Origin: a virus
Direction: 5' to 3' (one strand)
Length of the DNA: 43,164 nt
Virus record (IMG/VR): IMGVR_UViG_3300019360_000006
Span: 1-43,164 of that record
The position numbers and the translations under genes were made by a program. This document shows, piece after piece, positions 29,556 to 37,917 of this stretch (within the stretch, counting starts at the first letter, position 1; each line of letters opens with the position of its first letter). A model generated the notes under the pieces. The model searched no databases, was not told the origin of the DNA, and saw nothing but the letters and a program-made list of their open reading frames with translations.

Positions 29556-29864
29556 CTATGTATATATAAATGTATATCTAAATGCTCTTATTTTATCATC
29601 GGGTCTAACCTTATATCCTTTTAAGTTTAAGGTAATTAAGTCTATACTGTTACTATATAATCTTTCTTTAGCTTCCTCTCTACTAAACTCATATATCTCT
29701 TTCAAATGTAATACTTTTATAGGCTTATTATATACTTCTAGGTTAAAATTTTCTAAGGCGCTGACATACTGTTGTATCATACTCTCTAGCCTAGATTTTA
29801 TTTCTATACTATATGAAGTTTCTATATGCTCAGCCCCACTACAATAAAAATTACAGGTATGCAT
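29556..29864 (-). CDS. Hypothetical protein, paralogue B of a tandem pair
   Basis: A 102-aa protein with MHTCNFYCSG, VLHLKEIYEFSREEAKERL and DDKIRAFRYTFIYT. It is the promoter-proximal copy and is six residues longer than its partner because of an insertion around residue 40. Unknown function. Confidence 0.65.
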   Translation of the reverse strand: MHTCNFYCSGAEHIETSYSIEIKSRLESMIQQYVSALENFNLEVYNKPIKVLHLKEIYEFSREEAKERLYSNSIDLITLNLKGYKVRPDDKIRAFRYTFIYT

Positions 29865-30056
29865 CGTATATATCCTCTACTTATAGCTAGATAATATCTA
29901 CACCTACACTCTAACTTGTATGTATTTTATATATCCTCAGTGGTATAATTATACACTTTTTTTTTCTGGATACTAATTAAATCTTCTACTACTCTTCTTT
30001 AATCTATTAAATTTTCTAATACTTTATAGGCTCTTTACTCAGGTCTAAAAATACTC

Positions 30057-30086
30057 TTGACACTCTATAGTGTACTCCTGTATAAT
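30057..30086 (+). promoter_or_regulatory. Consensus sigma-70 promoter of the virion operon
   Basis: Perfect TTGACA (30057-30062) and perfect TATAAT (30081-30086) with an 18-bp spacer. It faces the terminase genes and is about 220 bases upstream of the first of them. The rest of 29865-30056 is AT-rich, with a T9 run at 29957-29965, and holds no gene. Confidence 0.85.
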
Positions 30087-30092
30087 GGTATC

Positions 30093-30250
30093 TATGCTTT
30101 TGTATGGCGAAAAGGGTACTAAGGCTTAAGGTACCCTGAGGCTCCGAAGAGTCTTATGGAGCGTCTAAACCGTACTCTTTAGTTCTAAAGAGTCTAATAT
30201 ATGTACTGAGTGGTATAGAATAGACGTATTAGACTCTTATAAGAGTATAT
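30093..30250 (+). ncRNA. Structured leader RNA with alternative hairpins
   Basis: Downstream of the strong promoter the leader can fold as AGGGTAC/GTACCCT (30113-30119 with 30131-30137), GCTCC/GGAGC, ACTCTTTA/TAAAGAGT (30174-30181 with 30186-30193), or AGAGTCTAATA/TATTAGACTCT (30189-30199 with 30227-30237). The last two compete for 30189-30193, and ACTCT/AGAGT (30233-30246) competes with the last stem. No ORF of note. It may be a switch or attenuator in front of the packaging genes, or an RNA in its own right. Confidence 0.5.
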
Positions 30251-30308
30251 AAGTATCCTACGTGACTTAGGCTTCTGTATAAGCATATTTTATATAAAGG
30301 AATGTATA

Positions 30309-30653
30309 ATGAATCTTCAAGAACTCTCTAAGAAGCTCTTAGAGGAAGCAGTAAGAGAAGGGTCTATAACATTAGAGAACGGAGAAGTACGTCTCCTTAG
30401 TAATGTACAACTTATTAGTATCATAAAATACGTACTAGGAGAGGGTATACAAGGAGAAGGTGATGTAGATACTCTTAAGATACATAAGAGTATAGTACCT
30501 AGTGAGATGTGTGCAGATAAAACTTTTAGTGAGCTAGATGAATGCTCCTCAAATGAGTCTTATAGGAGAGTTTTGGATGATGAGTGGATTCTTAGGGTAC
30601 CTAATAAGGATGATGAAGATGTCCTGCTTATAGACTTAGATGATAAAGAGTAG
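30309..30653 (+). CDS. Terminase small-subunit candidate
   Basis: A 114-aa protein directly before TerL. The N-terminus is helical and basic (MNLQELSKKLLEEAVREGSI), a helix around 33-48 follows, and the C-terminus is strongly acidic (ending LLIDLDDKE). Small terminases are short, DNA-binding and often precede TerL, but no helix-turn-helix is obvious here. AAAGGAATG provides the ribosome site. Confidence 0.4.
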   Translation: MNLQELSKKLLEEAVREGSITLENGEVRLLSNVQLISIIKYVLGEGIQGEGDVDTLKIHKSIVPSEMCADKTFSELDECSSNESYRRVLDDEWILRVPNKDDEDVLLIDLDDKE

Positions 30654-30669
30654 GTAAGGTATATACACT

Positions 30670-32397
30670 ATGGTATGGTCTCTTCATCAACTCGCTCCTA
30701 TATGTCCAGTACCTCATTGCTCTAAGTATGGTACTAGACATCTCCTTCCGCATCAAGAAAAGATAGCTATACAAATACTAACAGGAGAAGAGAACTACAT
30801 CTACTATCAGGGGGGAGTAGGTAGTGCTAAATCCCTTTTATGGGGTGTACTAGGTACTGCTTTAGCTATAATGATACCTCAGAGTAGAGGTATTCTCTTT
30901 CGTAAAGACCTAGCATTAAACTATGAGACCTTATGGGGATACTTCAAGAACTCTGTAAGAGCTGCATTTGAGGAACATATCTTAGTAGGTAACTATGATA
31001 AATGCTGGAGTGTAAAGAAAGCAGGAGAATATACATACTGTACTCTACCTAATGGGAGTGTAGTAAGATGTGGCCAAACTAAGAACTGGTCAGAGTATAT
31101 GGGTCCAACTTATGACTATATACTCGTAAGTGATGCTATGGAGAATCCTGACTTTGGTACTATATTTCATGGAGAAGGTGTAGTAGGTGGGCTACAATCT
31201 AGACTAAGAGGGCAAAAAGCTTCTTTTTATCAGCTTAATGATAACTCTACTAAAGATATGAGACGATTCCTTATAGAGACTAACCCTCCTCCTAATATCA
31301 ATGAACTTCATGCTATCTTTGGTAGAGAGCCAGGAGTACGTAACTTAACTCATGTACCTGATCCTCTTACAGGTAAGTACATAACCTATAGACATATACA
31401 ATCATCTACTATTCAGAACGACCATAACCCTAGTAGCTATGTAGCTGAAATATCTAGCCAGCATAATACTCAAGATGTAAAACGTATCTTAGGAGGTAAG
31501 ACTATACCTTACTATGGAGGTATAAGAGTTATTACCTCCTTTGTACCTGAGATACATGTTAATTCCTTTACAGTAGATACGGCTCTTCCTCTTTTTATAG
31601 GTATAGATAATGGAGGGCAGCACTCAGCAGTGACTTTCAGTCAGATAAGAAGATGTGGTTATGAAAGGGAACACTACATAACTCTTAGTGAGATATCTAA
31701 CCTTTATGATAAGACTATATGGGAATTAGTAACTAATGAAGAGTCAGACTTATTAGGTATACTTCCTCATTTAGCTCTTTTTTATCCTACTTACTTTGAC
31801 TATACTCTTTACAAACAAATCCGTAAGAATATGATGCGTAATAGTAGTAATTACTCTTATACTATACAAGGTATAGAACCTCTTAATGAGCCTATAGATT
31901 ACTCAATCCTAGAGAATCACTTCAATAAGATACGCTTCTGTATAGATAGATCAGCTAATAAGCGTAGTACACAGAATAAGGATAGAAAGACAGATAATCT
32001 CATACTTCTTCAAGAATACGGTATAAGATGTAAGTCTCGTACTAATATAGGTCTAGATAAGTCCTTAGAGAGAGTTATAGAGCTTCATAAAAGAATCTGC
32101 CTCTGTAATATACCTGAACGTATGATAGACAGAAAGTGTGGTCTTCTTATAGATGCTTATTCAGGGGGGTATAGATACAGTAAGAAGAAGGATGGTACTC
32201 ACTCAGATAAGCCTATAGAAGATCATGTATATGAAGATATATCAGATGCAGATAGATATAGTCTGGAGAACTTCTACTTCACTCCTTATATGGAGTATCA
32301 AGAAGAGAAGCCTAAGGTACAGTATGAAGAGACTCTTTATGCATGGATGTTAAGAGAAGATGAAAGACGTTGTATAGATAACTCTTATAGACCTTAG
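30670..32397 (+). CDS. terL: Terminase large subunit (TerL)
   Basis: A 575-aa packaging motor: ATPase plus nuclease that pumps DNA into the prohead through the portal. Walker A is QGGVGSAKS (47-55), preceded by 'LLPHQEKIAIQILTGEENY'. Walker B is DYILVSDAMENP (149-160). The C-terminal nuclease has IGIDNGGQHSA (about 311-321, first Asp) and a late DISDADRYSLENF acidic motif. An N-terminal Cys/His patch (C12, H16, C17) is unusual. Length is at the upper end for the family. Confidence 0.9.
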   Translation: MVWSLHQLAPICPVPHCSKYGTRHLLPHQEKIAIQILTGEENYIYYQGGVGSAKSLLWGVLGTALAIMIPQSRGILFRKDLALNYETLWGYFKNSVRAAFEEHILVGNYDKCWSVKKAGEYTYCTLPNGSVVRCGQTKNWSEYMGPTYDYILVSDAMENPDFGTIFHGEGVVGGLQSRLRGQKASFYQLNDNSTKDMRRFLIETNPPPNINELHAIFGREPGVRNLTHVPDPLTGKYITYRHIQSSTIQNDHNPSSYVAEISSQHNTQDVKRILGGKTIPYYGGIRVITSFVPEIHVNSFTVDTALPLFIGIDNGGQHSAVTFSQIRRCGYEREHYITLSEISNLYDKTIWELVTNEESDLLGILPHLALFYPTYFDYTLYKQIRKNMMRNSSNYSYTIQGIEPLNEPIDYSILENHFNKIRFCIDRSANKRSTQNKDRKTDNLILLQEYGIRCKSRTNIGLDKSLERVIELHKRICLCNIPERMIDRKCGLLIDAYSGGYRYSKKKDGTHSDKPIEDHVYEDISDADRYSLENFYFTPYMEYQEEKPKVQYEETLYAWMLREDERRCIDNSYRP

Positions 32398-32449
32398 TAG
32401 ACTATAGGTTTCTCTAAGCCCTTCTACTACCTCACTTAGTAAATTTACC

Positions 32450-32478
32450 TTGACAGATTTCTCTCTTAGATGTATCTC
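32450..32478 (+). promoter_or_regulatory. Possible promoter before the portal gene
   Basis: TTGACA at 32450-32455 is perfect, but the best -10 at the right distance is TATCTC (32473-32478). It lies in the 150-base gap between TerL and portal. Confidence 0.35.
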
Positions 32479-32508
32479 TTAAATAGTGTGTCGCGCTCCC
32501 TCCTTGGA

Positions 32509-32538
32509 TAGAGGTCTAGACTCCTTCCTAGACCTCTA
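32509..32538 (+). promoter_or_regulatory. 11-bp perfect hairpin next to the portal ribosome site
   Basis: TAGAGGTCTAG and CTAGACCTCTA pair with an 8-base loop. The second arm ends where the AGAGGA Shine-Dalgarno (32538-32543) begins, so folding could affect access to the portal start. Confidence 0.6.
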
Positions 32539-32548
32539 GAGGACTCAG

Positions 32549-34492
32549 GTGGACTCTATCCTAAATAGGCGTGATACTGAGACGACGAAATGGCTTATAG
32601 ACCTTCTCTATGAGCCCATGAATGGAGTTCGTCAACGTCGTAAATTCATAGAGAATGAATGGCTTCTCAACTATAGAGCGTGGCAAGGATGGCCTTCTCA
32701 AAACTATATGCTTCCTCTTCCTGATGGGGCTATACACTACTTTATTCCCCACGCTCGTAGAGCTGTAGAACGGAATGTAGCTCGTAAGGTTAAACTTTTG
32801 ATGCCTTCTACTGACTGGTTTGAGACGTATAGCTTTGATGACATGTCTCATACTCAAGCAGAGTCGGTACACTCTTTAATGCGTTATATCTATAAGATGA
32901 AGTATAAGACTAAGCATACTATATCCTCTCTTGCTAGAAGTATAGAGCTTTATAACTATGCAGTTCTTAGCACCTCTGTACGTATAGAGAAGACTCTAGT
33001 ATGGCCTTATCAGAAAGCAGCAGATACTTTTAGTTTCTATATTTTCCCAGATACAGCTTCTAATAGAGAAGAAGCTACTCTTATATTTGAAGATACTATA
33101 ATCCCGTATCAAATATACTCTAGTTATGTAGATAGAGATGATCCTGATAAGTCTATGTATCGTCATATACCTATAGAGGACTTACATGCTCCTGAATGGC
33201 CTTATCACTTAGTAGAACGTTTAGCTTATAGAGGCTTAAGTGCTCCTTCTGACTTTGTACAAGGTACAGGAACTACCCGTAGTATTACTGAAGAAGAACT
33301 AAGTGCAGAGAAGAGAAAGACTGGAGAACAACTTTCTAAACAGTCTAAAGCTTTTGTCTCTCTTACTAAGTGTTACTTCCGTATTAATACAGACTGGTAC
33401 TTTACTGTTATCTGCAATAATACTAAATCCCCTGCTATAGTAAGACTAGACGAAGAAGAACATACTCCTCTCTATCAATGGTGTAATACTCGTCCATTAC
33501 CAGGAGAGCTTTATACTAACTCTCAGATGGATGATATACGAGTCTTGCAAAACCTTTGTAATACAGCTATTAGTCAGGTAGAGTCTAACAGGACGCAGTT
33601 TGCTGAACCTCCTATAGCTATGGATATGAGTCAAGTACAACGTCTAGATCATATGACATACCAAAACAGAAAGATATGGAAGGTAGATGGTAATCCTAAT
33701 GATATCATAAAGTCTATAGATACTGAGGATACTTCTACTAATGGTATTAGAGCTTGGCAGATATACTTAAGTCTTATGGATAAAGGTAGCGGAGGTACCC
33801 TAGCAGAAGGACAACCTGGTAGAAATATGCCTAGAGCGGGATTTGCTATGAATGCTCTGATGAATCTTAACTTAGCAGATATAGAAGATTCTGCAGATAC
33901 TCAGGAGCAAGAGTTACTTACACCAGGACTTCAAGATACCTACTCAGTCTTAGCTAACTATGTTCCTTCCTCTCAACTATTTAAGCTTCCAGGTAAAGCT
34001 AAAGAAGCTATACAGACCTTTCGTATGAATCAGCTCTATGGAGAGTATAGCTTCTTATGGGTAGGTAGTATAGGATTCCAAGATGTACAAGCTAGAGCAG
34101 ATAAGTTCTTACGCTTCTTAGAGATAGTGTCTAATCCTGTTATCTTTCAAATACTCCAACAGCAAGGTAAGACTATAGACTTAGGAGAAATACTTAGCTT
34201 TATTTATTCGTTTGGTATGGGTGAGAGAGGAATGTCTAAGATTATTATACCTGCACAGCCTGATCCTTCTATACAACAGAAGATGCAGCAAGATATAGTA
34301 TTTAAGCAGCAAGATCAGCAGAGTAAGTTAGACTTAGAGAGAATGAAGCAGCAAGGACTACAAATCAAGAATCAAACTGATCTAACTAAAGCTCAACTAG
34401 ATATGCAGTCTAAGGAAATGGATAATGAAGGGAAGAGACTGCAGCTTGTGAGCAGTTTCGCATCTAGTAATGGTACTGGCTCTAACAAGTAG
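32549..34492 (+). CDS. Portal protein
   Basis: The GTG at 32549 follows AGAGGA by five bases. The 647-aa product has the features of podovirus-type portals: a helical N-terminus with WLLNYRAWQGW, IPHARRAVERNVARKVKLLM (about 70-89), PDTASNREEATLIFEDT and PLYQWCNTRPLPGELYTNS, then NSQMDDIRVLQNLCNTAISQ (the clip/stem-type segment). A Gln-rich coiled-coil tail (about 580-630) follows. The twelve-subunit portal is the gate for packaging and ejection. The gene follows TerL in the usual order. Confidence 0.85.
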   Translation: MDSILNRRDTETTKWLIDLLYEPMNGVRQRRKFIENEWLLNYRAWQGWPSQNYMLPLPDGAIHYFIPHARRAVERNVARKVKLLMPSTDWFETYSFDDMSHTQAESVHSLMRYIYKMKYKTKHTISSLARSIELYNYAVLSTSVRIEKTLVWPYQKAADTFSFYIFPDTASNREEATLIFEDTIIPYQIYSSYVDRDDPDKSMYRHIPIEDLHAPEWPYHLVERLAYRGLSAPSDFVQGTGTTRSITEEELSAEKRKTGEQLSKQSKAFVSLTKCYFRINTDWYFTVICNNTKSPAIVRLDEEEHTPLYQWCNTRPLPGELYTNSQMDDIRVLQNLCNTAISQVESNRTQFAEPPIAMDMSQVQRLDHMTYQNRKIWKVDGNPNDIIKSIDTEDTSTNGIRAWQIYLSLMDKGSGGTLAEGQPGRNMPRAGFAMNALMNLNLADIEDSADTQEQELLTPGLQDTYSVLANYVPSSQLFKLPGKAKEAIQTFRMNQLYGEYSFLWVGSIGFQDVQARADKFLRFLEIVSNPVIFQILQQQGKTIDLGEILSFIYSFGMGERGMSKIIIPAQPDPSIQQKMQQDIVFKQQDQQSKLDLERMKQQGLQIKNQTDLTKAQLDMQSKEMDNEGKRLQLVSSFASSNGTGSNK

Positions 34493-34547
34493 CATATACT
34501 ATCTATAGTATAGGTGCTATGTACTATAGGTAGTATAAGGAGATAGT

Positions 34548-34724
34548 ATGCCAAGAAGCTCTAATATGACAGGTGGTTCTGAAGCAGCTAAGAATACTAA
34601 GCTTACTAAAGCTGCTACATCCTCTAAAGGTAAAGGTAAACAACCTAAAGGCTCTTCTAAGCATAATACGAAGCCTAGATATGCTAAGATGGAGAAGAAT
34701 CCTTCTAAGGATATAGAGTTCTAA
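34548..34724 (+). CDS. 58-aa Lys/Ser-rich basic protein
   Basis: AAGGAG nine bases before the ATG. Almost entirely K, S, T, G, A and N ('KAATSSKGKGKQPKGSSKHN'), like the 41-aa protein at 8670. Low complexity and no hydrophobic core; possibly DNA-bound or packaged. No family recognised. Confidence 0.65.
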   Translation: MPRSSNMTGGSEAAKNTKLTKAATSSKGKGKQPKGSSKHNTKPRYAKMEKNPSKDIEF

Positions 34725-34753
34725 TACTTAGTCTAACTAGAGTAAGGAATAGT

Positions 34754-34984
34754 ATGAGTGAGAGACCTAGACAGGAAGATGAAGCTAAGCCTCCTAGAGC
34801 CTCTAAGCAATTTCTCTATGATTATGCAGTCCTTTATGATGAGATACCTACAGCACTAAGTGAGAGAGTAACTGCTTATCTCAACGAAGGATATACTCTA
34901 GTAGGAGGTATCGCAGTAGGTGTAACTAGAGATGGTATGTATACTACATACAGCTACGCTCAAGCTGTTATGAAGGTGAGTTAG
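34754..34984 (+). CDS. DUF1737-like small protein
   Basis: A 76-aa protein. After a polar start it has 'YDYAVLYDEIPTALSERVTA', then YLNEGYTLVGGIAVGVTRDG and YTTYSYAQAVMKV. This strand-helix-W/Y-GG-strand-QA pattern is that of DUF1737 domains, in which the V-x-x-hydrophobic helix is followed by GW/GY, GG and a YxQAMV ending. The function of DUF1737 is unknown; such small proteins often occur in phage head-gene regions. Confidence 0.6.
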   Translation: MSERPRQEDEAKPPRASKQFLYDYAVLYDEIPTALSERVTAYLNEGYTLVGGIAVGVTRDGMYTTYSYAQAVMKVS

Positions 34985-35045
34985 TATTGTGTATAAATCA
35001 AGTGGTACTTAGAGTATATTTGTCTAACTAGTAAGGAGTATAAGC

Positions 35046-35540
35046 ATGCAAGCTTCCTCTTATGTAGTGTTGTCTCCTCCTGGTAATAATACAGGACTAG
35101 GGCTTCAAACAGTTCTTCTTGACTCTGCTGGAGTTAAAGCTTTCAATCCTGCAAAAGTACGTCAGAACGAGAATATCATACACGATAAGATTCTTATAAA
35201 TCAGATACTTGTAGCAGCTACAGTTTCATCTATTCTTCATATTATAGCTGAAGGGAGATGGGAGGTAGATAGTGTCAAGACCTTTCAAGCTACAGGGAGT
35301 ACAAGTGGTACAGTTATGCCTACAGTAGATACTGCTGGTACTGCTCCTGGTGCTGGGACTGCACAACTTACTGCTGCACTTAGCTTAGCAGCAGCTACAG
35401 ATGACGTAGTCCAGTCTGGTATTCTTATTGCAGCACCTACTGTAGCAGGTCCAGGAGATCGAATTAGTATTCTTATAGGTGGTGCGATGGCTAATCTCGT
35501 GGGTGGCGCTATTAGTATTGCACTAAAGAGAGTAGGTTAA
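35046..35540 (+). CDS. Putative head decoration or structural protein
   Basis: A 164-aa Ala/Thr/Gly-rich beta protein with 'SSYVVLSPPGNNTG' at the start and 'GAMANLVGGAISIALKRVG' at the end. It is stacked between small head-region genes and the scaffold candidate; AAGGAG precedes it. Structural by position; no family recognised. Confidence 0.5.
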   Translation: MQASSYVVLSPPGNNTGLGLQTVLLDSAGVKAFNPAKVRQNENIIHDKILINQILVAATVSSILHIIAEGRWEVDSVKTFQATGSTSGTVMPTVDTAGTAPGAGTAQLTAALSLAAATDDVVQSGILIAAPTVAGPGDRISILIGGAMANLVGGAISIALKRVG

Positions 35541-35541
35541 T

Positions 35542-36210
35542 ATGGCAGAGGAAAATACTACTCAATCAGATAATAGTCAAGATTCTACTAACACACAACA
35601 ACCGATCTTTGATAAGGCTGAACTAGCTAAGCTAGTCAAGGAGAATGTAGGTACTTCCTTTAAGGAAGCTTTAGAGGAGCAGTCTAGACAGCAAGAGTTT
35701 AATAAAACTCAAGAAGCGAATACCCAGAAGGACTCTACTCAGCAAGGAGATTTCTGGGATGATATTATCAATCCTAGAGTAAGTGCTAAGACGAATGCTG
35801 CAAGTCTTGCTGCACAAGCTGCTGAAGACAAAGTGGACTTCTATACAGGAGGAGACTTTGATACAGTAGATGATTTTCTTATCTCTGATGATCCTGAGGA
35901 GAGGGGTAAGGAGAAATTAGAGATACGAAAGAAGGTAGAAGAGACTTTCTCTAATATGCTTAAGGCGGGTAAAGGTACCTATCGTAAGGATATTCTCTCT
36001 TATGTACTTGGAGAGAAACTTAAGAAAGATAGAGTCGCTTATCAAGAGAGTATTAATAAACGCTCTGCAAAGTCTAAGCAAGCTGAACTGGAGAAAGCTC
36101 GTAGAGGGGTAGATATTAGTACAGGTATACTTACTAACTTTACTCCTGAGGACATCCATAAGATGCCTTTTGAGAAGGTGGTAGAGCAATTTGGAGATAT
36201 ACACTTCTAA
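35542..36210 (+). CDS. Scaffolding protein candidate
   Basis: A 222-aa, very polar, Gln/Lys/Glu-rich helical protein with a disordered start (MAEENTTQSDNSQDSTNTQQ) and long charged helices. Its position between portal and major capsid, composition and lack of other motifs fit a capsid scaffold that guides prohead assembly and then leaves. The start is one base after the previous stop. Confidence 0.6.
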   Translation: MAEENTTQSDNSQDSTNTQQPIFDKAELAKLVKENVGTSFKEALEEQSRQQEFNKTQEANTQKDSTQQGDFWDDIINPRVSAKTNAASLAAQAAEDKVDFYTGGDFDTVDDFLISDDPEERGKEKLEIRKKVEETFSNMLKAGKGTYRKDILSYVLGEKLKKDRVAYQESINKRSAKSKQAELEKARRGVDISTGILTNFTPEDIHKMPFEKVVEQFGDIHF

Positions 36211-36214
36211 GTAG

Positions 36215-36249
36215 TCTAGTGTAAGTATATTTTATATACTTACACTAGA
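36215..36249 (+). terminator. 16-bp perfect hairpin after the scaffold gene
   Basis: TCTAGTGTAAGTATAT and ATATACTTACACTAGA pair perfectly with a TTT loop. Although the longest stem in the window, it is followed by TGTTAGAG, not U residues; it may set the ratio of scaffold to capsid mRNA by processing or partial termination. Confidence 0.6.
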
Positions 36250-36269
36250 TGTTAGAGAGGGCTATAGAT

Positions 36270-36437
36270 ATGGCTAATATACCGCAAGAGAAAGTTATAA
36301 ACGGTCTCTTTGATCTACGTAGGGTAGTAGAATACTTAGGTCAAGCTAAGCCCACAAGTAGTAATATTACTAGTGCTATCGCTAGTATCAATACTGCTAT
36401 TACATCTCTCGTAGCTCAACAGACTGCTGAGAGTTAG
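36270..36437 (+). CDS. Hypothetical 55-aa protein before the capsid gene
   Basis: The ATG at 36270 is preferred to 36249 because GAGAGGG lies seven bases upstream and the earlier ATG lies in the hairpin. The peptide is helical with a Thr/Ser/Ala-rich second half (NITSAIASINTAITSLVAQQ), suggesting a short coiled-coil. No family recognised. Confidence 0.55.
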   Translation: MANIPQEKVINGLFDLRRVVEYLGQAKPTSSNITSAIASINTAITSLVAQQTAES

Positions 36438-36489
36438 AGTGGTTGAGGGTATAATATACACAATGTCTACTAACTGTGTGATCTAAGAG

Positions 36490-36542
36490 GGAGTTAGCTC
36501 ACACACTAACTCCTTTCTAATTACTTAACTGTTGAGTTAAGT
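36490..36542 (+). promoter_or_regulatory. Two hairpins in the capsid leader
   Basis: GGAGTTAG/CTAACTCC (36490-36513, 8-base loop, then TTTCT) resembles a weak terminator; ACTTAACT/AGTTAAGT (36523-36542) follows. Both lie in the 138-base leader of the major capsid gene, so they may attenuate or protect its mRNA. Confidence 0.5.
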
Positions 36543-36575
36543 GTCTGACCAACTGTCTACTAACTGGAGTATGAA

Positions 36576-37898
36576 ATGGTTGACGTGATTAATAGCTTTT
36601 CTAGTCTTCAGAATGATGCTCCTAATGTCATGGTCACGAAGCGTATGTATGAGTTAAGTGAAAGGCATATGGCAGTAGGTCAATTCGCTACTGACTATGA
36701 ACTTGATACCTACATGTCCAAGACTATGCGTATCAATAGGTACCGTAGATTTGACCTCCCTGTAGCTCAACTTGTAGATGGGGTACCTCCTGATGCAGTA
36801 GGAGCTGCATTTGATTCTGTAAATGTTACTGTAGAGCAGTGGGGCATAGTGGCACTTCTTACTGATGTAGGTATGCTTACTATTACTCATCCTATTCTCC
36901 AGACAGCTATTGAGAGATGTAGTCTGGCTATCTCAGAGCTTATGGAAAGAGAGATGGCTAATGTGCTCTTAGCTACAGGTACTTCAGTTATCTATGGTAA
37001 CTTGGGTGTAACTACTAGAGCTTCTATAGTTAATACGGGTAATCCTAAGACGGATAGAATGACCACTGCTATGCTCATAGGAGCTACAGTACAGCTTAGA
37101 GCACAAGGAGCACCACCTTTTGATGGGAACTTATACGGAGTAGTTATTCAGCCTCAGCAAGAAGGTGATTTGCTGTCCTCTGATACTGTATTTCAGAACT
37201 CGTCTAACTTTGCTAGGGTACGTAAGCTAGAGAATGCTGAGATAGGTGTTTATATGGGAGGGCATTTTGTAAGAGGTAATTTCCTTCCTATCTATAAAGG
37301 AGTGCCTGCACCTGATACTGCTGCAGCTACAGCAGAGAAAGCACGAGCAGTGGTAAGTGACTCAGGTGGTACTCTAGTAACTGGTAACTATCAGATAGTA
37401 GTAGTAGCAAGAGATATGACCTCAGATTATGAGCGTAAAATCTCACAGAACTCTGCTAACTATGCTGTATCAGCATCTATCACGACGGGAAGTATAGCTG
37501 TAACTACTCCTACATCTCCTAACTATAGCTATGATATCTACATGACTCTTGTAGGTGGTGTTGTTCCTTACAAGCAATTTAGTAGAGTAGGAGCTAATAC
37601 TACAGTAACTATTACTACTGCTAGTGTAGCTACTTCACCTATTAGTCCCACTGCTCCTGCTAATCAGCTAGAAATCTTTATGGGATGGATGTTGGGGAAA
37701 GATGCCTTTGCTAGAGTAAAGCTGAATCAAATGAGTATGCAGTCTTATGTTACTCCTCCAGGTGCATCCTGGCCTAATCCTCTTGCTCAGGGTAGGAAAG
37801 TAGGTACAAAGATTATGTTTAAGACAGCTATTCAGGATCAGAACTTTCTAATACGTATGGAGACTGTTTCTTTCTTTCCTGCATATCTTCCTGCTTAG
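36576..37898 (+). CDS. Major capsid protein, N4-gp56-like, with an inserted beta domain
   Basis: A 440-aa protein. Hallmarks of the N4-gp56-like capsid family: 'SKTMRINRYRRFDLPVAQ' then VDGVPPDAVG (48-75), 'TVEQWGIVALLTDVGMLTI' (85-103), 'MEREMANVLLATGTSVIYG' (123-141), 'VQLRAQGAPPFDGNLYGVVI' (172-191). The residues 244-363 form a Thr/Val-rich beta-sandwich-like insertion before the final 'GWMLGKDAFARVKLNQMSMQ'. It forms the icosahedral shell. Strong SD-like TGGAG precedes the ATG. Confidence 0.85.
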   Translation: MVDVINSFSSLQNDAPNVMVTKRMYELSERHMAVGQFATDYELDTYMSKTMRINRYRRFDLPVAQLVDGVPPDAVGAAFDSVNVTVEQWGIVALLTDVGMLTITHPILQTAIERCSLAISELMEREMANVLLATGTSVIYGNLGVTTRASIVNTGNPKTDRMTTAMLIGATVQLRAQGAPPFDGNLYGVVIQPQQEGDLLSSDTVFQNSSNFARVRKLENAEIGVYMGGHFVRGNFLPIYKGVPAPDTAAATAEKARAVVSDSGGTLVTGNYQIVVVARDMTSDYERKISQNSANYAVSASITTGSIAVTTPTSPNYSYDIYMTLVGGVVPYKQFSRVGANTTVTITTASVATSPISPTAPANQLEIFMGWMLGKDAFARVKLNQMSMQSYVTPPGASWPNPLAQGRKVGTKIMFKTAIQDQNFLIRMETVSFFPAYLPA

Positions 37899-37917
37899 CA
37901 GATACTAAGGTATAGAT

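Noticed and set aside
29500-29847. Plus-strand frame of 115 codons opposite the paralogue pair
   Set aside because: It overlaps both minus-strand paralogues, which are supported by mutual similarity. Its hydrophobic Ser/Leu/Tyr composition is that of an antisense shadow.
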